64,000 bases of DNA from Poa pratensis (lineage: Eukaryota; Streptophyta; Magnoliopsida; Poales; Poaceae): positions 121,813,964 to 121,877,963 of the forward strand of contig CAMZMU010000063.1 of the NCBI GenBank assembly GCA_947311845.1, given 5' to 3'. Within the stretch, counting starts at the first letter, position 1. Each line of letters begins with the position of its first letter. Both the position numbers and the translations under genes were made by a program. Below the pieces are notes generated by a model. That model did no database searches and was not told the DNA's origin. It worked only from the letters and a program-made list of their open reading frames with translations. This document shows positions 1-10,258 of the stretch, one piece after another.

Positions 1-652
1 AAGAAATCTTTTCCAAAACTTGCATTATGCCTATGACCGTTGGTCGTGGCAGTAGCCAGTGCATTCAAAACAAGAAAAACTCTTTCCTATATTATTTGAA
101 CTTGCCAAGTAACGCTCGAGTTGCTTACCCTTTCCTCGTTGACCCCCTGCTTAGACCTTTGGAGCCATCCAAGGAGATGATGGATATCCATGACGACGAC
201 GAGGAGGTCTTTAAAAAGGAGTCAAGTCTACATGGTGGAGCTTTGAAGATTCAACGGCTACATCGACAATGAAGGAACATCAACAAAAGTGCAATGGCAA
301 ACATGACGATCACATTGCTAATGGAGGAGACACCATCCTTTTGGAAGAAGGAGTACAACCTGGATGAAGATATTCCGGATGGATTAGAATAGGGCTGTGA
401 CAATAGCAGTAGTGGAATAGGAATTAGGGATAGAGCTGATATCCAGCTTAGTGATTCGATTTGGATCTTTTCTGTATTTCATTTGCAAGAGACTTGCTTC
501 AATATAAAAGAAGGGTCTCGAGACTTTGTATTGAATAGTGTTGTAATCTTATAGTGTTACCTTGGACCGGCTATGTTTCTGTTGTACTACTCTGAGGGAT
601 GTAATATTTGCGGAGAGGTCCTTCCGTGCATGTTACATCAACGACTTGTATA
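1..652. other. Left edge, no confident gene
   Basis: AT-rich sequence with one 81-codon plus-strand ORF (27-272) that has an acidic stretch near its middle (DDDEE) and resembles no family I know. Position 273 onward is closed in all frames over useful lengths. It may be the 3' flank of the broken minus-strand ORF that begins at 653, or an old transposon remnant. Nothing else is supported. Confidence 0.3.
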
Positions 653-2779
653 CTACAACATGTAGGGGTGTGCTGGGTCACCGCAGATTTCTACCTCTCC
701 AGCTACTACTCCGAACGTCTTATGATACGCCCGAATCATCTTGAGACAACTATCCATGAACTCAGCCACATCACGTGGATTAGTTTTCAGGAAAGCCTTA
801 TAATCCACTGGACCCTCAAGCCGGTAATTCGCACTCGGAATAGCGTTAAACGGTGTTTCCACATAACTCTTGGATGTCCTTATCTCAGTAACTGCTCTGA
901 CAGCAGCAATCTGGAAAGCTACTTCCACATTCTTCGCTTCTCCAAAGGGCATTTTAAATCCCATCTTTAATTCAGGCGGCAACTTGAGTGCTACATGATA
1001 CGTCTCCAACGTATCTATAATTTCTTATGTTCCATGCTAATTTTATACCAATAGCTACATGTTTTATTCACACTTCATAGCATTTTTATGCATTTTCTGG
1101 AACTAACCTATTAACAAGATGCCACAGTGCCAGTTCCTGTTTTCAGCTGTTTTTTCGTTTCAGAAAAGCTGTTCTGGAAATATTCTCGGAATCGGACGAA
1201 ACAAAATCCCAGATGCCTATTTTTCCCGACACGTTCCAGAAGTCCGAAGAGGAGACGAAGGGGGGCAGCAGGGCGCCCTCACCCTATGGCGGCGCGGGTG
1301 GGCCCCCTGTCGTGCCACCCTATGGGGAGCGGGCCCCGCGCCTCCGCCGACGTCGCCCCTTCGCCTATTTATTCCTCCAGACGCGAAAACCCTAAAACAC
1401 CGAGCCATATTTCCAGAAAACATCCGCTGCCGCCGCCGCCGTCAACCCTAACTCGGGGGGTTCAGAAGTTCTCCTCCGGCACCCTGCCGGAGAGGGGAAT
1501 CATCACCGGAGGGCTCTACATCGACATGCCTGCCTCCGGAGTGATGCGTGAGTAGTTCATCCTTGGACTACGGCTTCATACAGTAGCTAGATGGTTGTCT
1601 TCTCCTTTTGTGCCATCATGTTTAGATCTTGTGAGCTGCCTATCATGATCAAGATCATCTTATTGTAATGCTACATGTTGTGTTTGTTGGGATCCGATGG
1701 ATATTGAATACTATGTCAAGTTGATTATTGATCTATCATATATGTGTTGTTTATGATCTTGCATGCTCTCCGTTATTAGTGTAGGCTTTGGCCAAGTTTA
1801 TGCTTGTAACTCCAAGAGGGAGTATTTATGCTAGATAGTAGGTTCATGCCTCCATTTAATCTGGGACAGTGACAGAAAGTTCTAAGGTTGTGGATGTGCT
1901 GTTGCTACTAGGGGTAAAACAGCAATGCTTTGTCTAAGGATATTAGTGTTGTTTACATTATGCACCATACTTAATGCAATTGTCTGTTGCTTGCAACTTA
2001 ATACTGGAAGGGGTGCGGATGCTAACCTGAAGGTGGACTATTTAGACACAGATGCATGCTAGATGGCGGTATGTGTACTTTGTCGTAATGCCCAAAATAA
2101 ATCTCATAGTGATCATCATGATATGTATGTGCATTGTTATGCCCTCTCTATTGTAAATTGCCCAACTGTAATTTGTTCACCCAACATGTTTAGTATTTTA
2201 TGATGGAGAGACACCACTAGTGAACTGTGAACCCTGGTCCATTCTTTTACATCTGAAAATACAACCTACTGCAATCATTGTTCTTTTACATTCTCTGCAA
2301 ACAACATCATTTTCCACACTATACGCCTAATCCTTTGTTTTCAGCAAGCCGGTGAGATTGACAACCTCACTGTTTCATTGGGACAAAATAGTTTGATTGT
2401 GTTGTGCAGGTTCCACGTTGGCACCGGAATCTCTGGTGTTGCGCCGCACTACATTCCTCCACCAACACCTTCGGAGCAACGTTGACTTCCTACTGGATTG
2501 ATAACCTTGGTTTCATACTGAGGGAAAACTTGCTGCTGCACTCATCATACCTTCCTCTTGGGGTTTCCAACGGACGTGTGACTTTACACGCATCACTACA
2601 CGGTACAGGGCTAAAATTGACCCGTCGTAAAAGCTCATCACTTTCACTATAACCTTGGTTTTGATACCAAGAAAATAGATCAGTTGCTGTAGCATTTCCG
2701 CCCAGCTTCCCCCAAAAACACCCTTGCCCAACTCAGCATCTCTCACACGAACCGACCTCCTGGGACCTCGTTTCTCCAT
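653..2779 (-). pseudogene. ORF split by a solo LTR; uncharacterised grass protein
   Basis: The minus strand reads from an ATG at 2779 to 2596, is interrupted by the LTR at 996-2595, and continues from 990 to a TAG at 653. Removing the LTR plus one TSD copy leaves 184 + 338 = 522 nt, an uninterrupted 173-aa frame. The join runs from ..ALYRV into ALKLPPEL... The N-terminus (about residues 1-30) is basic. The middle holds GKGVFGGSWAEML, and the second half holds GEAKNVEVAF and AVRAVTEIRTSKS. I have a weak memory of similar uncharacterised proteins in wheat and Brachypodium but cannot assign a function. The open frame on both sides suggests a recent insertion. Introns upstream of 2779 cannot be excluded. 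Confidence 0.6.
996..2595 (+). mobile_element. Solo LTR of an LTR retrotransposon (1600 bp)
   Basis: The element starts TGATACG and ends CGCATCA, an imperfect terminal inverted repeat with the canonical TG..CA ends. It is flanked by a perfect 5-bp TSD, CTACA, at 991-995 and 2596-2600. There is no internal coding region, primer site or second LTR, so it is a solo LTR left by LTR-LTR recombination. The first 60 bp and the GC-rich block at 1240-1500 resemble an abundant pooid LTR family from memory, but I cannot name the family safely. Short ORFs inside (such as 1119-1451) are not genes. Confidence 0.9.
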
Positions 2780-3011
2780 CCTAACTGTTATAGCCAAAAA
2801 GGATATCAGAATTGAAATGAAATAATAATTGCATGATAATGCTATTCTCAAGTGAATATCAATCATAACAAATTAAGACTCAATTCATTCTAAGGCCTCG
2901 CACACCTACAGGTTTTTCCTTTAATAGGTTTCCAACCTAAGGTCTAGCGATTGCTCTGATATAAAAGAAGAATTAATTCCCACGGTTGAGTCAACAACAA
3001 GAAATTGTGGC
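2780..3011. other. Short spacer with a primer-site-like motif
   Basis: Nothing coding. The motif GCTCTGATAT at 2952-2961 is the reverse complement of a tRNA-iMet-type primer-binding site (ATATCAGAGC). This is the kind expected beside a Cassandra LTR, here in inverted orientation and about 50 bp from the LTR at 3012. It may be a remnant of the same or a neighbouring TRIM element. Confidence 0.35.
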
Positions 3012-3353
3012 TGTCACATCCGTGTTCCCGGAAGGAACTACAGAACGCTGGTTCCCTTTCCCCGTTGAGGATGTGAGATCCTGGCTCAGAGCTCAATAGG
3101 ATTGATAGGATACTCATGTCAACAAGTTGCAACTTCTTTTCCGGAAGCTCATCTGGAAGGAACTCCGAGGTTAAGCGTGCTTGGCCCGGAGCACTCCAAG
3201 GATGGGTGACCGACCGGGAACTCATTCCCGGGTGCGCACGAGTGAGGACAAAGTGCGCAGAAAAGACTAGTGTTGATCTGTGGGGCCAGTCTAGAGATCC
3301 TAGAGAGCTGCCAGGGGTGACAGGCCCGACCCGGGGGTGGGTCGGGTGTTACA
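3012..3353 (+). mobile_element. Cassandra-type TRIM LTR (342 bp)
   Basis: Ends are TGTCACATCC and GGGTGTTACA, matching as inverted repeats at 8 of 10 positions. The length fits Cassandra LTRs. The middle carries a segment derived from 5S rRNA, the hallmark of this family (known for Cassandra: the LTR contains a 5S-derived Pol III promoter). I see no second LTR in the same orientation nearby and no clear 5-bp TSD (GTGGC versus ATCTT), so this is a solo or truncated copy with decayed flanks. Confidence 0.7.
3159..3220 (+). promoter_or_regulatory. 5S rRNA-derived internal Pol III promoter
   Basis: The segment matches plant 5S rRNA across its internal control region. Box A (GTTAAGCGTGCTTGG, 3170-3184) and box C (AGGATGGGTGACC, 3200-3212) appear unchanged. 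The rest of 5S rRNA is diverged, so it is not a functional 5S gene, but the promoter boxes could still be read by Pol III. Confidence 0.75.
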
Positions 3354-3869
3354 ATCTTCTACCCCGGGAGACCCTTCGCATCCAACTTGCTCTTGTCGGC
3401 CATGCTCCCGGACCTAATCTTGTCCAATGCGCACATCAAAACACCCAAGTACCCAATTAGTGAAATTCTCATGGATACTAATCAGTCAGCATTGCAAAAG
3501 TAACTAAATTTATTATGGGAGAGTAATGCAATACAACAATTACCAAATCAACATACAATCTTTTATTATCACAGTATACTTTAAATTACATGCACTGACA
3601 TATCAGCCATGCAAAGCTACTTGTGATTTTAAAATTGTGAGAAGAATACTCGTGCGTTGCTACGGAGAGACCAAGTGATCAGCGCATCACGAGGAGAAGA
3701 TCGAGAGCACTGAGAAATGAGAGGGTTAATTTGGCCCCTCCCAGGCCTATTCCCTGTCTTGCTCTTTGTTTTCTCTGTGCTGCAAAAAATAAGAGAAATG
3801 AAAGAGCAGCAGGCGTGCAGTCAGGATCACCTATACTCCACAAGGTCCCTGCAAAGAAGAGAAATGCTA
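3354..3869. other. Non-coding spacer with a Helitron-like 3' hairpin remnant
   Basis: No gene is supported. At 3648-3667 (minus strand) the sequence CTCCGTAGCAACGCACGAGT closely follows the conserved 3' hairpin of grass Helitrons, but the terminal CTAG is absent, so it is a decayed end. The surrounding sequence is AT-rich. Confidence 0.4.
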
Positions 3870-4119
3870 CTCCCTCCGTCCCGGTTTATAAGTCCTCTAC
3901 GTATCCCTAGGTCACAAGTCCCGGTTTATAAGTCCTCTACGTATCCCTAGGTCGTAAATTTGACAGCATAATATGATATATAAATTAGAAAAAATATAGT
4001 ATTAGAAAATTTAAATTTTATATTTTCTAATGGTATAATTTTTGTATTATAAAATTTATATTATAATAGTTAAACTTGTGACCTAGGGATACGTAGAGGA
4101 CTTATAAACCGGGACGGAG
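3870..4119 (+). mobile_element. Stowaway MITE, left part (continues at 18760-18763)
   Basis: The left end CTCCCTCCGTCCCGG follows a TA. The right inverted repeat (from about 4075) returns as the complement and is broken after CGGAG by the Tat element. The last four bases GGAG plus the TA TSD lie at 18760-18765, after that element. The reconstructed MITE is about 254 bp. The inner part is very AT-rich. The Tc1/mariner-derived Stowaway class is inferred from the TA target and the CTCCCTC ends. Confidence 0.85.
3879..3953 (+). repeat. 40-bp tandem duplication in the MITE inverted repeat
   Basis: The unit beginning TCCCGGTTTATAAGTCCTCT occurs at 3879-3918 and again from 3919. The MITE therefore has two copies of its left inverted repeat and one of its right. 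Confidence 0.85.
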
Positions 4120-5205
4120 TGTCGGGGGGCTACCCCCGGGTAGGGTCAAGGCTTGGCATAAGAAGAGTTTAAGGATATGCCGAGGTACGGAAAGGGCCGA
4201 CCTATCTTGGCCCTGAGGGGTCCGAGGTATCCTGTTGGCCTGGACAGAGGTTCACTGTCCGAGCTATGTTCAGCCGACCTAACTACTTCGGTGGTATGGT
4301 TTATATGGTGAGTGCAGAGAAGCTACTTGAAGGAAGTAATGTCCGAGGTGGTCGGATCTTAAGTACAAGACCCGAGGTAAGGAGCGGGAGCAAGACCCGG
4401 GCTAACCAAGGCAGGAGGCCGTAGGTCGGGCAGGAGTCAATGCTCCTGTCACTTCCAGCCTGGTACAAGAGCGCCTGACGCGGGAGCGTCTGTCACGGAG
4501 CCTGGCAGAGGCGTGCCCCGGGTTCGGCGGGGCTGCACGTCTCTGACCGCTGACCACGCGAGATCCGGGAAAAGGCTACGAGGTAGCACGGCGTGGCTAT
4601 GTCCTGTCTCTGTCAGAGGAGACATGCTAGCTCTGCCGTTAGCAGCAGGGATGGGCAGGCCATGTCTTGTCCCTGACAGAGTACGTGATGACCAGGGCAG
4701 AGGCATGGCTACAGTGTTCAGCGAGGGGCACAACGGTAACTCGGCTGGCCTATATAGTGGGCTTCACCCCCTCCTGCTTGAGGGATCGATCGACAGAGGA
4801 GAGAGAGAAAAGAAAGAGAGAAAGGAACCTCGGAACCCCGGAGACACCTCGGATTAGCTCGGAGTTCCTTCTTCCTCCCGTGTAGCTCCATCTTTTACCT
4901 CAAGTTCTCACCATTGTATCATCATACAGCTCGAGGAGCAGCTTGTACTTGTCACTTTGAGCTATACACTGAGTAGGATAGTGCTGCAGTAGGGGTGTTA
5001 CCTCCACAAGAGGGCCCCGAAGCAGGGTACATCGTGGTGTGCTTTGTGTTCTTGGTTTCTTGTTTCTCGTTCGTGTTCTTGCGGTTTCTTGCGTGTTCTT
5101 GCTTGTGCACTTCTTGAGTGCATAAACCCTCCCCGGATTCCCCCAACGACCATTCGGCCCCATCTTAGCCATACCTATGGCATCTGCCGTGATCCCACCA
5201 CGACA
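4120..5205 (+). repeat. 5' LTR of the Tat element (1086 bp)
   Basis: Starts TGTCGGGGGGCTAC and ends CCACCACGACA. It is nearly identical to the 3' LTR at 17659-18754, differing by a handful of substitutions and about a dozen one- or few-base indels. A related, more diverged solo copy lies at 34456-35624. Confidence 0.95.
4751..4756 (+). promoter_or_regulatory. LTR TATA box
   Basis: CTATATAG in the sequence GGCCTATATAGTGGGC, conserved in all three LTR copies (also about 18294 and 35154). It is placed as expected for a U3 promoter, with the remaining 450 bp as R and U5. Function is inferred from position and conservation. Confidence 0.6.
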
Positions 5206-6603
5206 GTTGGCGCCCACCGTGGGGCAGATTGAGGCGTTGGAGGGAGTTTACATCCGGACGGGCTCAGGCGAGCGTGTTCTTTCCGGGCTTATCGCCAAGA
5301 TCGGTGAGTTCACCTTCATCAGCGACAACGCGGGGTGTTTCGCCGGCAAGCCCTTCCCCGAGCATGGCTTCACCATGATGCTTGGCAGCTTCGTCACCTA
5401 CGTTGCTGTCGAGGTTGTTCGCGAGTACCCGGAGCAGGTGCTCGTGGACGACGAAACTCCTCTCCTCGCGGCTTTAGGTCGGCGTATCACTCGCCCCGAG
5501 AGCTGCGTGGAGGTGATGATGACCGGTCCGGTTGATGCCGCTGGCAAAGTAGATGCCAGCAAATCCAAGCCGGCCGAGGTTGCTAAGGTGAGATCTGCAA
5601 AGCCCAGGCTAGAGAAAGAGCTGCCTGGCACCCCCGAGCTGCAGGGCCGAGGTGCGACCCTGGTAGAGATAGTGGAGACACTGGCAGACCCAGTAAATCC
5701 AGGAGTGGATGTAGTGGTGACTGTGGCCGACCTAGAGGCAAAGCGTGTCCTGTTGCAAAAGGAGGCTGTAGCAATGATGACAGCTAGAGATGAGTTCAAT
5801 AGAGATCTGCGTGAGTACAATGCAGCGAATGGCTTCACCCCGGTAGCAGTTGATACAAATAGGGGAGCCGAGGTGCGGCAGAGAGGCAAGGGGCTCAATG
5901 ATGAGATAAACAGGGAGGCTCGACCTACCACCTCGGCTAGGAGTGAGAGTCGCGTGTCGACTGGAAGGCCGGTATATAGTTCCCCTGCTAAGAACCTCAG
6001 AGCTGCCGAGGCAGGCAGGGCCGAGCTATCCGGGTTGACTGGAGATGCATGGCGTGCGCAGCAGAAGCGAGTCAATGAATTAGTGTATGTAGCTAACCAG
6101 CAGAATGAGGCTCTCCGCAGAGCATATGCCGGGGCTGGTGATTCGAGATGGTTTATTCAGCTAGGCCAGTTAGTCAGGTGTCCAAGGGGCAAGCCTCGTC
6201 TCCACTCGTCGGAGGAGCCGATCGAGCCCGGAGTGTCACCTCGGGTCAGAACAAGCAGCTGCAGATGTATGATCCGGTGTTAGCAGCAAAGCAGAAGGTG
6301 GGCCAGGGCAATGCTAGCCGAGCTAAGGGAAACCCCGGCCCAGGTAATGCAAGCCGAGCTAAGGGTAACTCCGGTCAGGGAAATCAGAATGGCGGGCAAG
6401 CAGCGTCGGCTGGCCGAGGTAAACCACCTCCGCCCCCGAGGTATCAGCAACAACCCGGCCGCAGGGGCAATATCAGCGAGAGCCGGAGTATGTTCAGCAA
6501 CCTCAGAATGTCGGTCAAGGCGATGACCGATATGATGATGGAGACTCGGCCATGGCGCGAGCTGGATACCACAGAGTGGATGGGGCGTTGGGACCTCGGA
6601 TAG
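5177..6603 (+). pseudogene. gag N-terminal region of the Tat element, frameshifted
   Basis: An open frame starts at an ATG 29 nt before the end of the 5' LTR and runs through the primer-binding site to about 6150. It then continues in the frame of 6148-6603, and from about 6470 in the frame of the next segment. The first part has a charged, probably coiled region around EIVETLADPVN..VADLEAKRVLLQ. The second part is rich in Gly/Asn/Gln/Pro, with two imperfect repeats of GNASRAKGN and a PPPPP run. No zinc knuckle is visible here. Two frame changes make this copy defective. Confidence 0.7.
5208..5225 (+). other. Primer-binding site
   Basis: TGGCGCCCACCGTGGGG begins two bases after the 5' LTR. 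TGG pairs with the CCA tail of the priming tRNA. Tat elements commonly have a TGGCGCC.. site. I do not assign the tRNA. Confidence 0.75.
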
Positions 6604-7733
6604 GAGCTCGGATGTTAGCTCCAGGCGATGTTCGTAACAAGCTGGATAGAATCTACTTGTCCGAGCAACTGGAGGAGGAAGGCCCTCCTGGTCCGGCGTG
6701 TTTTGGACCTCGGATCATGAAGGAGCCACCACCGCCAGTATCTCAGTTCCAGTTAGGTCGGAACACCAAGCCATACAACGGGAGCACCAAGCCGCAAGAT
6801 TGGCTGACAGATTATGTATCCTCGGTGCACATAGCGGGGGGCAATCGCCGATGGGCGGTCCGGTATCTCCCGCACATGTTGGAAGGTCCAGCTCGGATCT
6901 GGCTGAATAATTTGCCGGAGTATAGTATCAACTCCTGGATAGACTTGGAGCTGGCGTTTAACAGCAACTTTGCTAGTACATACAAGAGGCCAAACCGACC
7001 TCAGCTCCTGGCAGCATGTAAGCAAGATGATCATGAAACTGACCGAGAATTCTTAACTCGGTGGAGCAATGTTCGGAATTCCTGTGAAGGAGTTGTAGAG
7101 GCACAGGCCATTTCCTGGTTTGCAGATGGTTGTCGACATGGCAGCATGCTGTGGCAGAGGCTCCAAAGAGATATGCCGAAATCCCTAGCAGAAACAATCC
7201 GGATTGCAGATTCTTATGCTCTGGGTGATCCGATGCAGCCAGCAGCAGAGGCAGTGGCACGTAACAGAAGGAGGGAGCCAATAAACAACCGGCTCGGACC
7301 AAGGTGTAATGACCGCCAAGAGTTCGGACAAAAGAGGAGGGAGCCGGACTACCCATACACCTCGAACCAAGTTGCAGCGGTGAACCCGGATCAGCCCGGA
7401 GCTGGAGGTGTCCAGAGGCCGAAAATCAATGGTCCGGCATTTAGTCCGAACCCGGAGCCACCCTTGACTTATGAATCAATGATAGATGGTCCTTGCTGTT
7501 ACCATACGACCGACCCGCGCAAGCCAGCCAACCATTCAACCCGGCAGTGCAGCTGGAACCGCAGAATCAGGAAGAAGGGGCGAAGGCCGGAGGAAACAGA
7601 GCAGGACCACCTCAGAGATTTCAGCCGAGGCCTACCCAAATCTGTCCGGAGCAAATGTTACCCCGATAACCACTGCACCTCCTCCGAGGCCTGCAGCAGC
7701 AAGGCCCGTGAATGTTGTGAATGTCCGAGGTAA
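6552..7733 (+). CDS. Gag core (capsid-like) of the Tat element
   Basis: A 393-codon frame whose middle (about residues 60-220) matches the plant retrotransposon gag domain. It shows TKPYNGSTKPQDWLTDYV near the start, then RYLPHMLEGPARIWLNNLPE, and a C-terminal FLTRWSNVRNSCEGV.. AISWFADGC segment. This domain forms the virus-like particle shell in Ty3/gypsy elements. After about 7480 the likely correct frame moves to that of 7486-8022, so the last 80 residues here are probably a shadow. It overlaps the end of the preceding gag frame by 50 nt. Confidence 0.8.
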   Translation: MARAGYHRVDGALGPRIGARMLAPGDVRNKLDRIYLSEQLEEEGPPGPACFGPRIMKEPPPPVSQFQLGRNTKPYNGSTKPQDWLTDYVSSVHIAGGNRRWAVRYLPHMLEGPARIWLNNLPEYSINSWIDLELAFNSNFASTYKRPNRPQLLAACKQDDHETDREFLTRWSNVRNSCEGVVEAQAISWFADGCRHGSMLWQRLQRDMPKSLAETIRIADSYALGDPMQPAAEAVARNRRREPINNRLGPRCNDRQEFGQKRREPDYPYTSNQVAAVNPDQPGAGGVQRPKINGPAFSPNPEPPLTYESMIDGPCCYHTTDPRKPANHSTRQCSWNRRIRKKGRRPEETEQDHLRDFSRGLPKSVRSKCYPDNHCTSSEACSSKARECCECPR

Positions 7734-8624
7734 TAACAACAACAATGGTGCCGGACCAAGTCAGCAGTATGAATACCCCGGAAATGACTATAGAGAGGCT
7801 CATGCGAGCTATGTGGTCTTTGTGACCGAGCCAACTGACAAGAAGAGTGTGCAGAGGCGTGCCATGGAGGTGAATGCAGTAATGCCGGTGGTGCCGACCT
7901 ATATGAACTGGTCTGAGCAGGAGATCACTTGGAGCAGGAAAGACACACCTCGGATCATGCCGAGCCCTGGAAAGTATGCCCTGGTGGTAGATCCGACGTT
8001 GTGTGGGCCTACAACAATGTGAGGTTTACCCGAGTTCTGGTGGACAATGGCAGTGCCATCAACATCATGTACCGAGACACAATGGTGAAATTGGGCATAT
8101 CGCCAAATCAGTTGATGCCAAGCAGTTGTACTTTTCATGGGATTGTGCCTGGCGTTTCCTGTGCACCCATGGGCAAGATATGGGTGGATGTAGCATTTGG
8201 AACCAAGGATAACTGCCGAGTTGAGAGTATCGAGTTCGAGGTGGTGGACTTGGAGAGTGCATACCATGCATTGCTTGGAAGGCCGGCTCTGGCCAAGTTC
8301 ATGATTTCCACCCATGTTGCATACCTGAAGATGAAAATGCCAGGGCCTAATGGGATCATATCCATCTCGGGTGACTACAAGCGAGCCATTCAGTGTGCCT
8401 CGGCGGGGTCTAATCTGGCCGAGTCTTTGGTGATCGCAGCTGAGAAGAAGAAGCTGCATCAAGTGGTGGCAATGGCGCAGTCAACACAGCTCGGCATGTC
8501 CGGACTGATGAGCCCGGACTCAACTGCAGCATTCGAGGTGCCCAAGGAGACCAAGAAGATCCCCATTGACCCGGAGCACCCAGAGCATATGGCCATCATT
8601 GGGACCGGGCTGGGCGAGAAATAG
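7486..8624 (+). pseudogene. Gag C-terminus and aspartic protease, frameshifted
   Basis: The frame of 7486-8022 carries a Pro/Arg/Asn-rich linker. The frame of 7929-8624 carries the retropepsin-like domain with the catalytic motif VLVDNGSAINIMY at about 8037 and a flap-region HALLGRPAL at about 8260. The protease would cut the Gag-Pol polyprotein. The frame ends at a TAG (8622-8624) in ..GLGEK*ESEL. The same frame continues straight into reverse transcriptase, so the stop looks like a single C-to-T change or, less likely, a readthrough site. Confidence 0.8.
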
Positions 8625-8708
8625 GAAAGCGAGCTCTGTCACTTCCTCCGTGAGAATCGGGATATCTTTGCATGGTCGGCTAAGGACCTGCCTGGTGTTC
8701 CGAGGGAG

Positions 8709-10258
8709 TTGGCAGAGCACTCTTTATTTGTCAGGCCAGAGGTGAAACCGGTGAGGCAACCGACCCGTCGTCTCTCAGACGACCGAAGACAAGTGGTGCT
8801 GGACGAGCTGGCTAAGTTGCTTGCAGCCGGGTTCATTATGGAGGTGCTGCATCCGGACTGGATATCCAATCCGGTCTTGGTGGAAAAGAAGAAAGACGAG
8901 CCAGCCGTGGTCAAGGTGTGGCGCATGTGCATTGACTTCACTAACCTCAACAAGGCGTGCCCGAAAGATCCGTTTCCATTACCTCGGATTGATCAAGTGA
9001 TTGATTCCACTGCTGGTTGTGAACTGTTGTCTTTTATCGATGCGTACTCTGGTTTTCACCAGATACCACTGAACCCGAAGGATCAAATAAAGACTGCTTT
9101 TATTACCCCGTATGGGGCGTATTGCTATCGTGTCATGTGTTTTGGTCTGAGAATGCCGGGGCAACTTATCAGAGGTGTATGCAGAAATGCCTGCACTCTC
9201 AAATGGGCAAAAATGTGCAAGTGTATGTCGATGATATCGTCATCAAAACTAAGGAGAAACGTACTCTCCTCGAGGATCTCGAGGAGACATTTGTGAATTT
9301 GAGAAAATATCGGTTGAAGCTTAACCCGGACAAGTGCACCTTTGGTGTCCCGGCTGGAAAGTTGCTCGGATTCCTGGTGTCTAGCCGAGGTATCGAGGTT
9401 AACCCGGCCAAGATCCGAGCTATTGAGAACATGAAGTTACCGAAGTGTTTGAAAGATGTGCAGAAATTCACAGGGTGCCTAGCCTCGTTGAGCCGATTTG
9501 TAGGTCGGCTGGGAGAAAAAGCCTTACCTTTGTACCAGCTCATGAAGAAAAGTACCGGGTTTACATGGACCCCGCAGGCCGACGTGGCGTTCAATGAGCT
9601 GAAAAAGATGTTGTCCACTGCCCCGGTGTTGGCGTCACCATTGCACAATGAGCCGATGTTACTTTACATTGCGGCCACAAACCGAGTTGTAAGTGTGGCA
9701 GTGGTGGTGGAGCGCGAAGAAGGTGGCAGGTCGGTGCAGAGACCGGTGTATTACTTGAGCGAGGTGATCTCTACCTCGAAGCAGAATTACCCTCACTACC
9801 AGAAGATGACGTATGGTGTCTACCTGGCGGTCAAGAAGTTGAAGCATTATTTCCAGGAGCATCCCATGACGGTGGTGTGCGAAGCTCCAATCTCGGAGAT
9901 CATCGGGTGCAAAGATGCAACTGGCCGAGTTGCCAAATGGGCGATTGAGGTGTCTCCATATGCACCACATTATGAGAGAAGAGATGCAATTAAATCCCAG
10001 GCGTTGCCGGACTTCTTTTGTGATTGGGCCGAGATGCAGTATGAGCCACCCAGGCCGGACTATAATTATTGGAAAATGCATTTTGATGGGTCCAAGACAA
10101 AGATCGGGCTGGGGGCTGGAATAGTCCTCACCTCGCCGAAGCGAGATCAGCTGAAATACGTGCTGCAGATTCATTTCTCAGCATCAAACAATGTGGCGGA
10201 GTATGAGGCCTTAATCCATGGCTCAATGTGGCGAAGGAGATCGGTATCCGGCGTGTGA
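8709..10258 (+). pseudogene. Reverse transcriptase and RNase H of the Tat element, frameshifted
   Basis: The RT fingers and palm read RMCIDFTNLNKACPKDPFPL and SFIDAYSGFHQIPL in the 8709 frame. A frame change at about 9140-9170 leads to the catalytic YVDD at 9224-9235 in the 9122 frame, then the RT connection (KLLGFLVSSRGIEVNPAKI) and the first RNase H (ALPLYQLMKKS..PVYYLSEVIS..KLKHYF). From about 10070 a second RNase H begins with MHFDGSKTKIGLGAGI. This dual arrangement is typical of Tat elements. The coding continues in another frame after 10220. Confidence 0.88.

Noticed and set aside
1119..1555. Plus-strand ORFs of 110 and 142 codons as genes
   Set aside because: They lie wholly inside the solo LTR, overlap in two frames and show only Arg/Pro/Ala bias.
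3159..3220. A 5S rRNA gene
   Set aside because: Only the internal control region matches; the 5' and 3' thirds of 5S rRNA are unrecognisable, and the segment lies inside LTR-like ends. It is a Cassandra promoter, not an rRNA gene.
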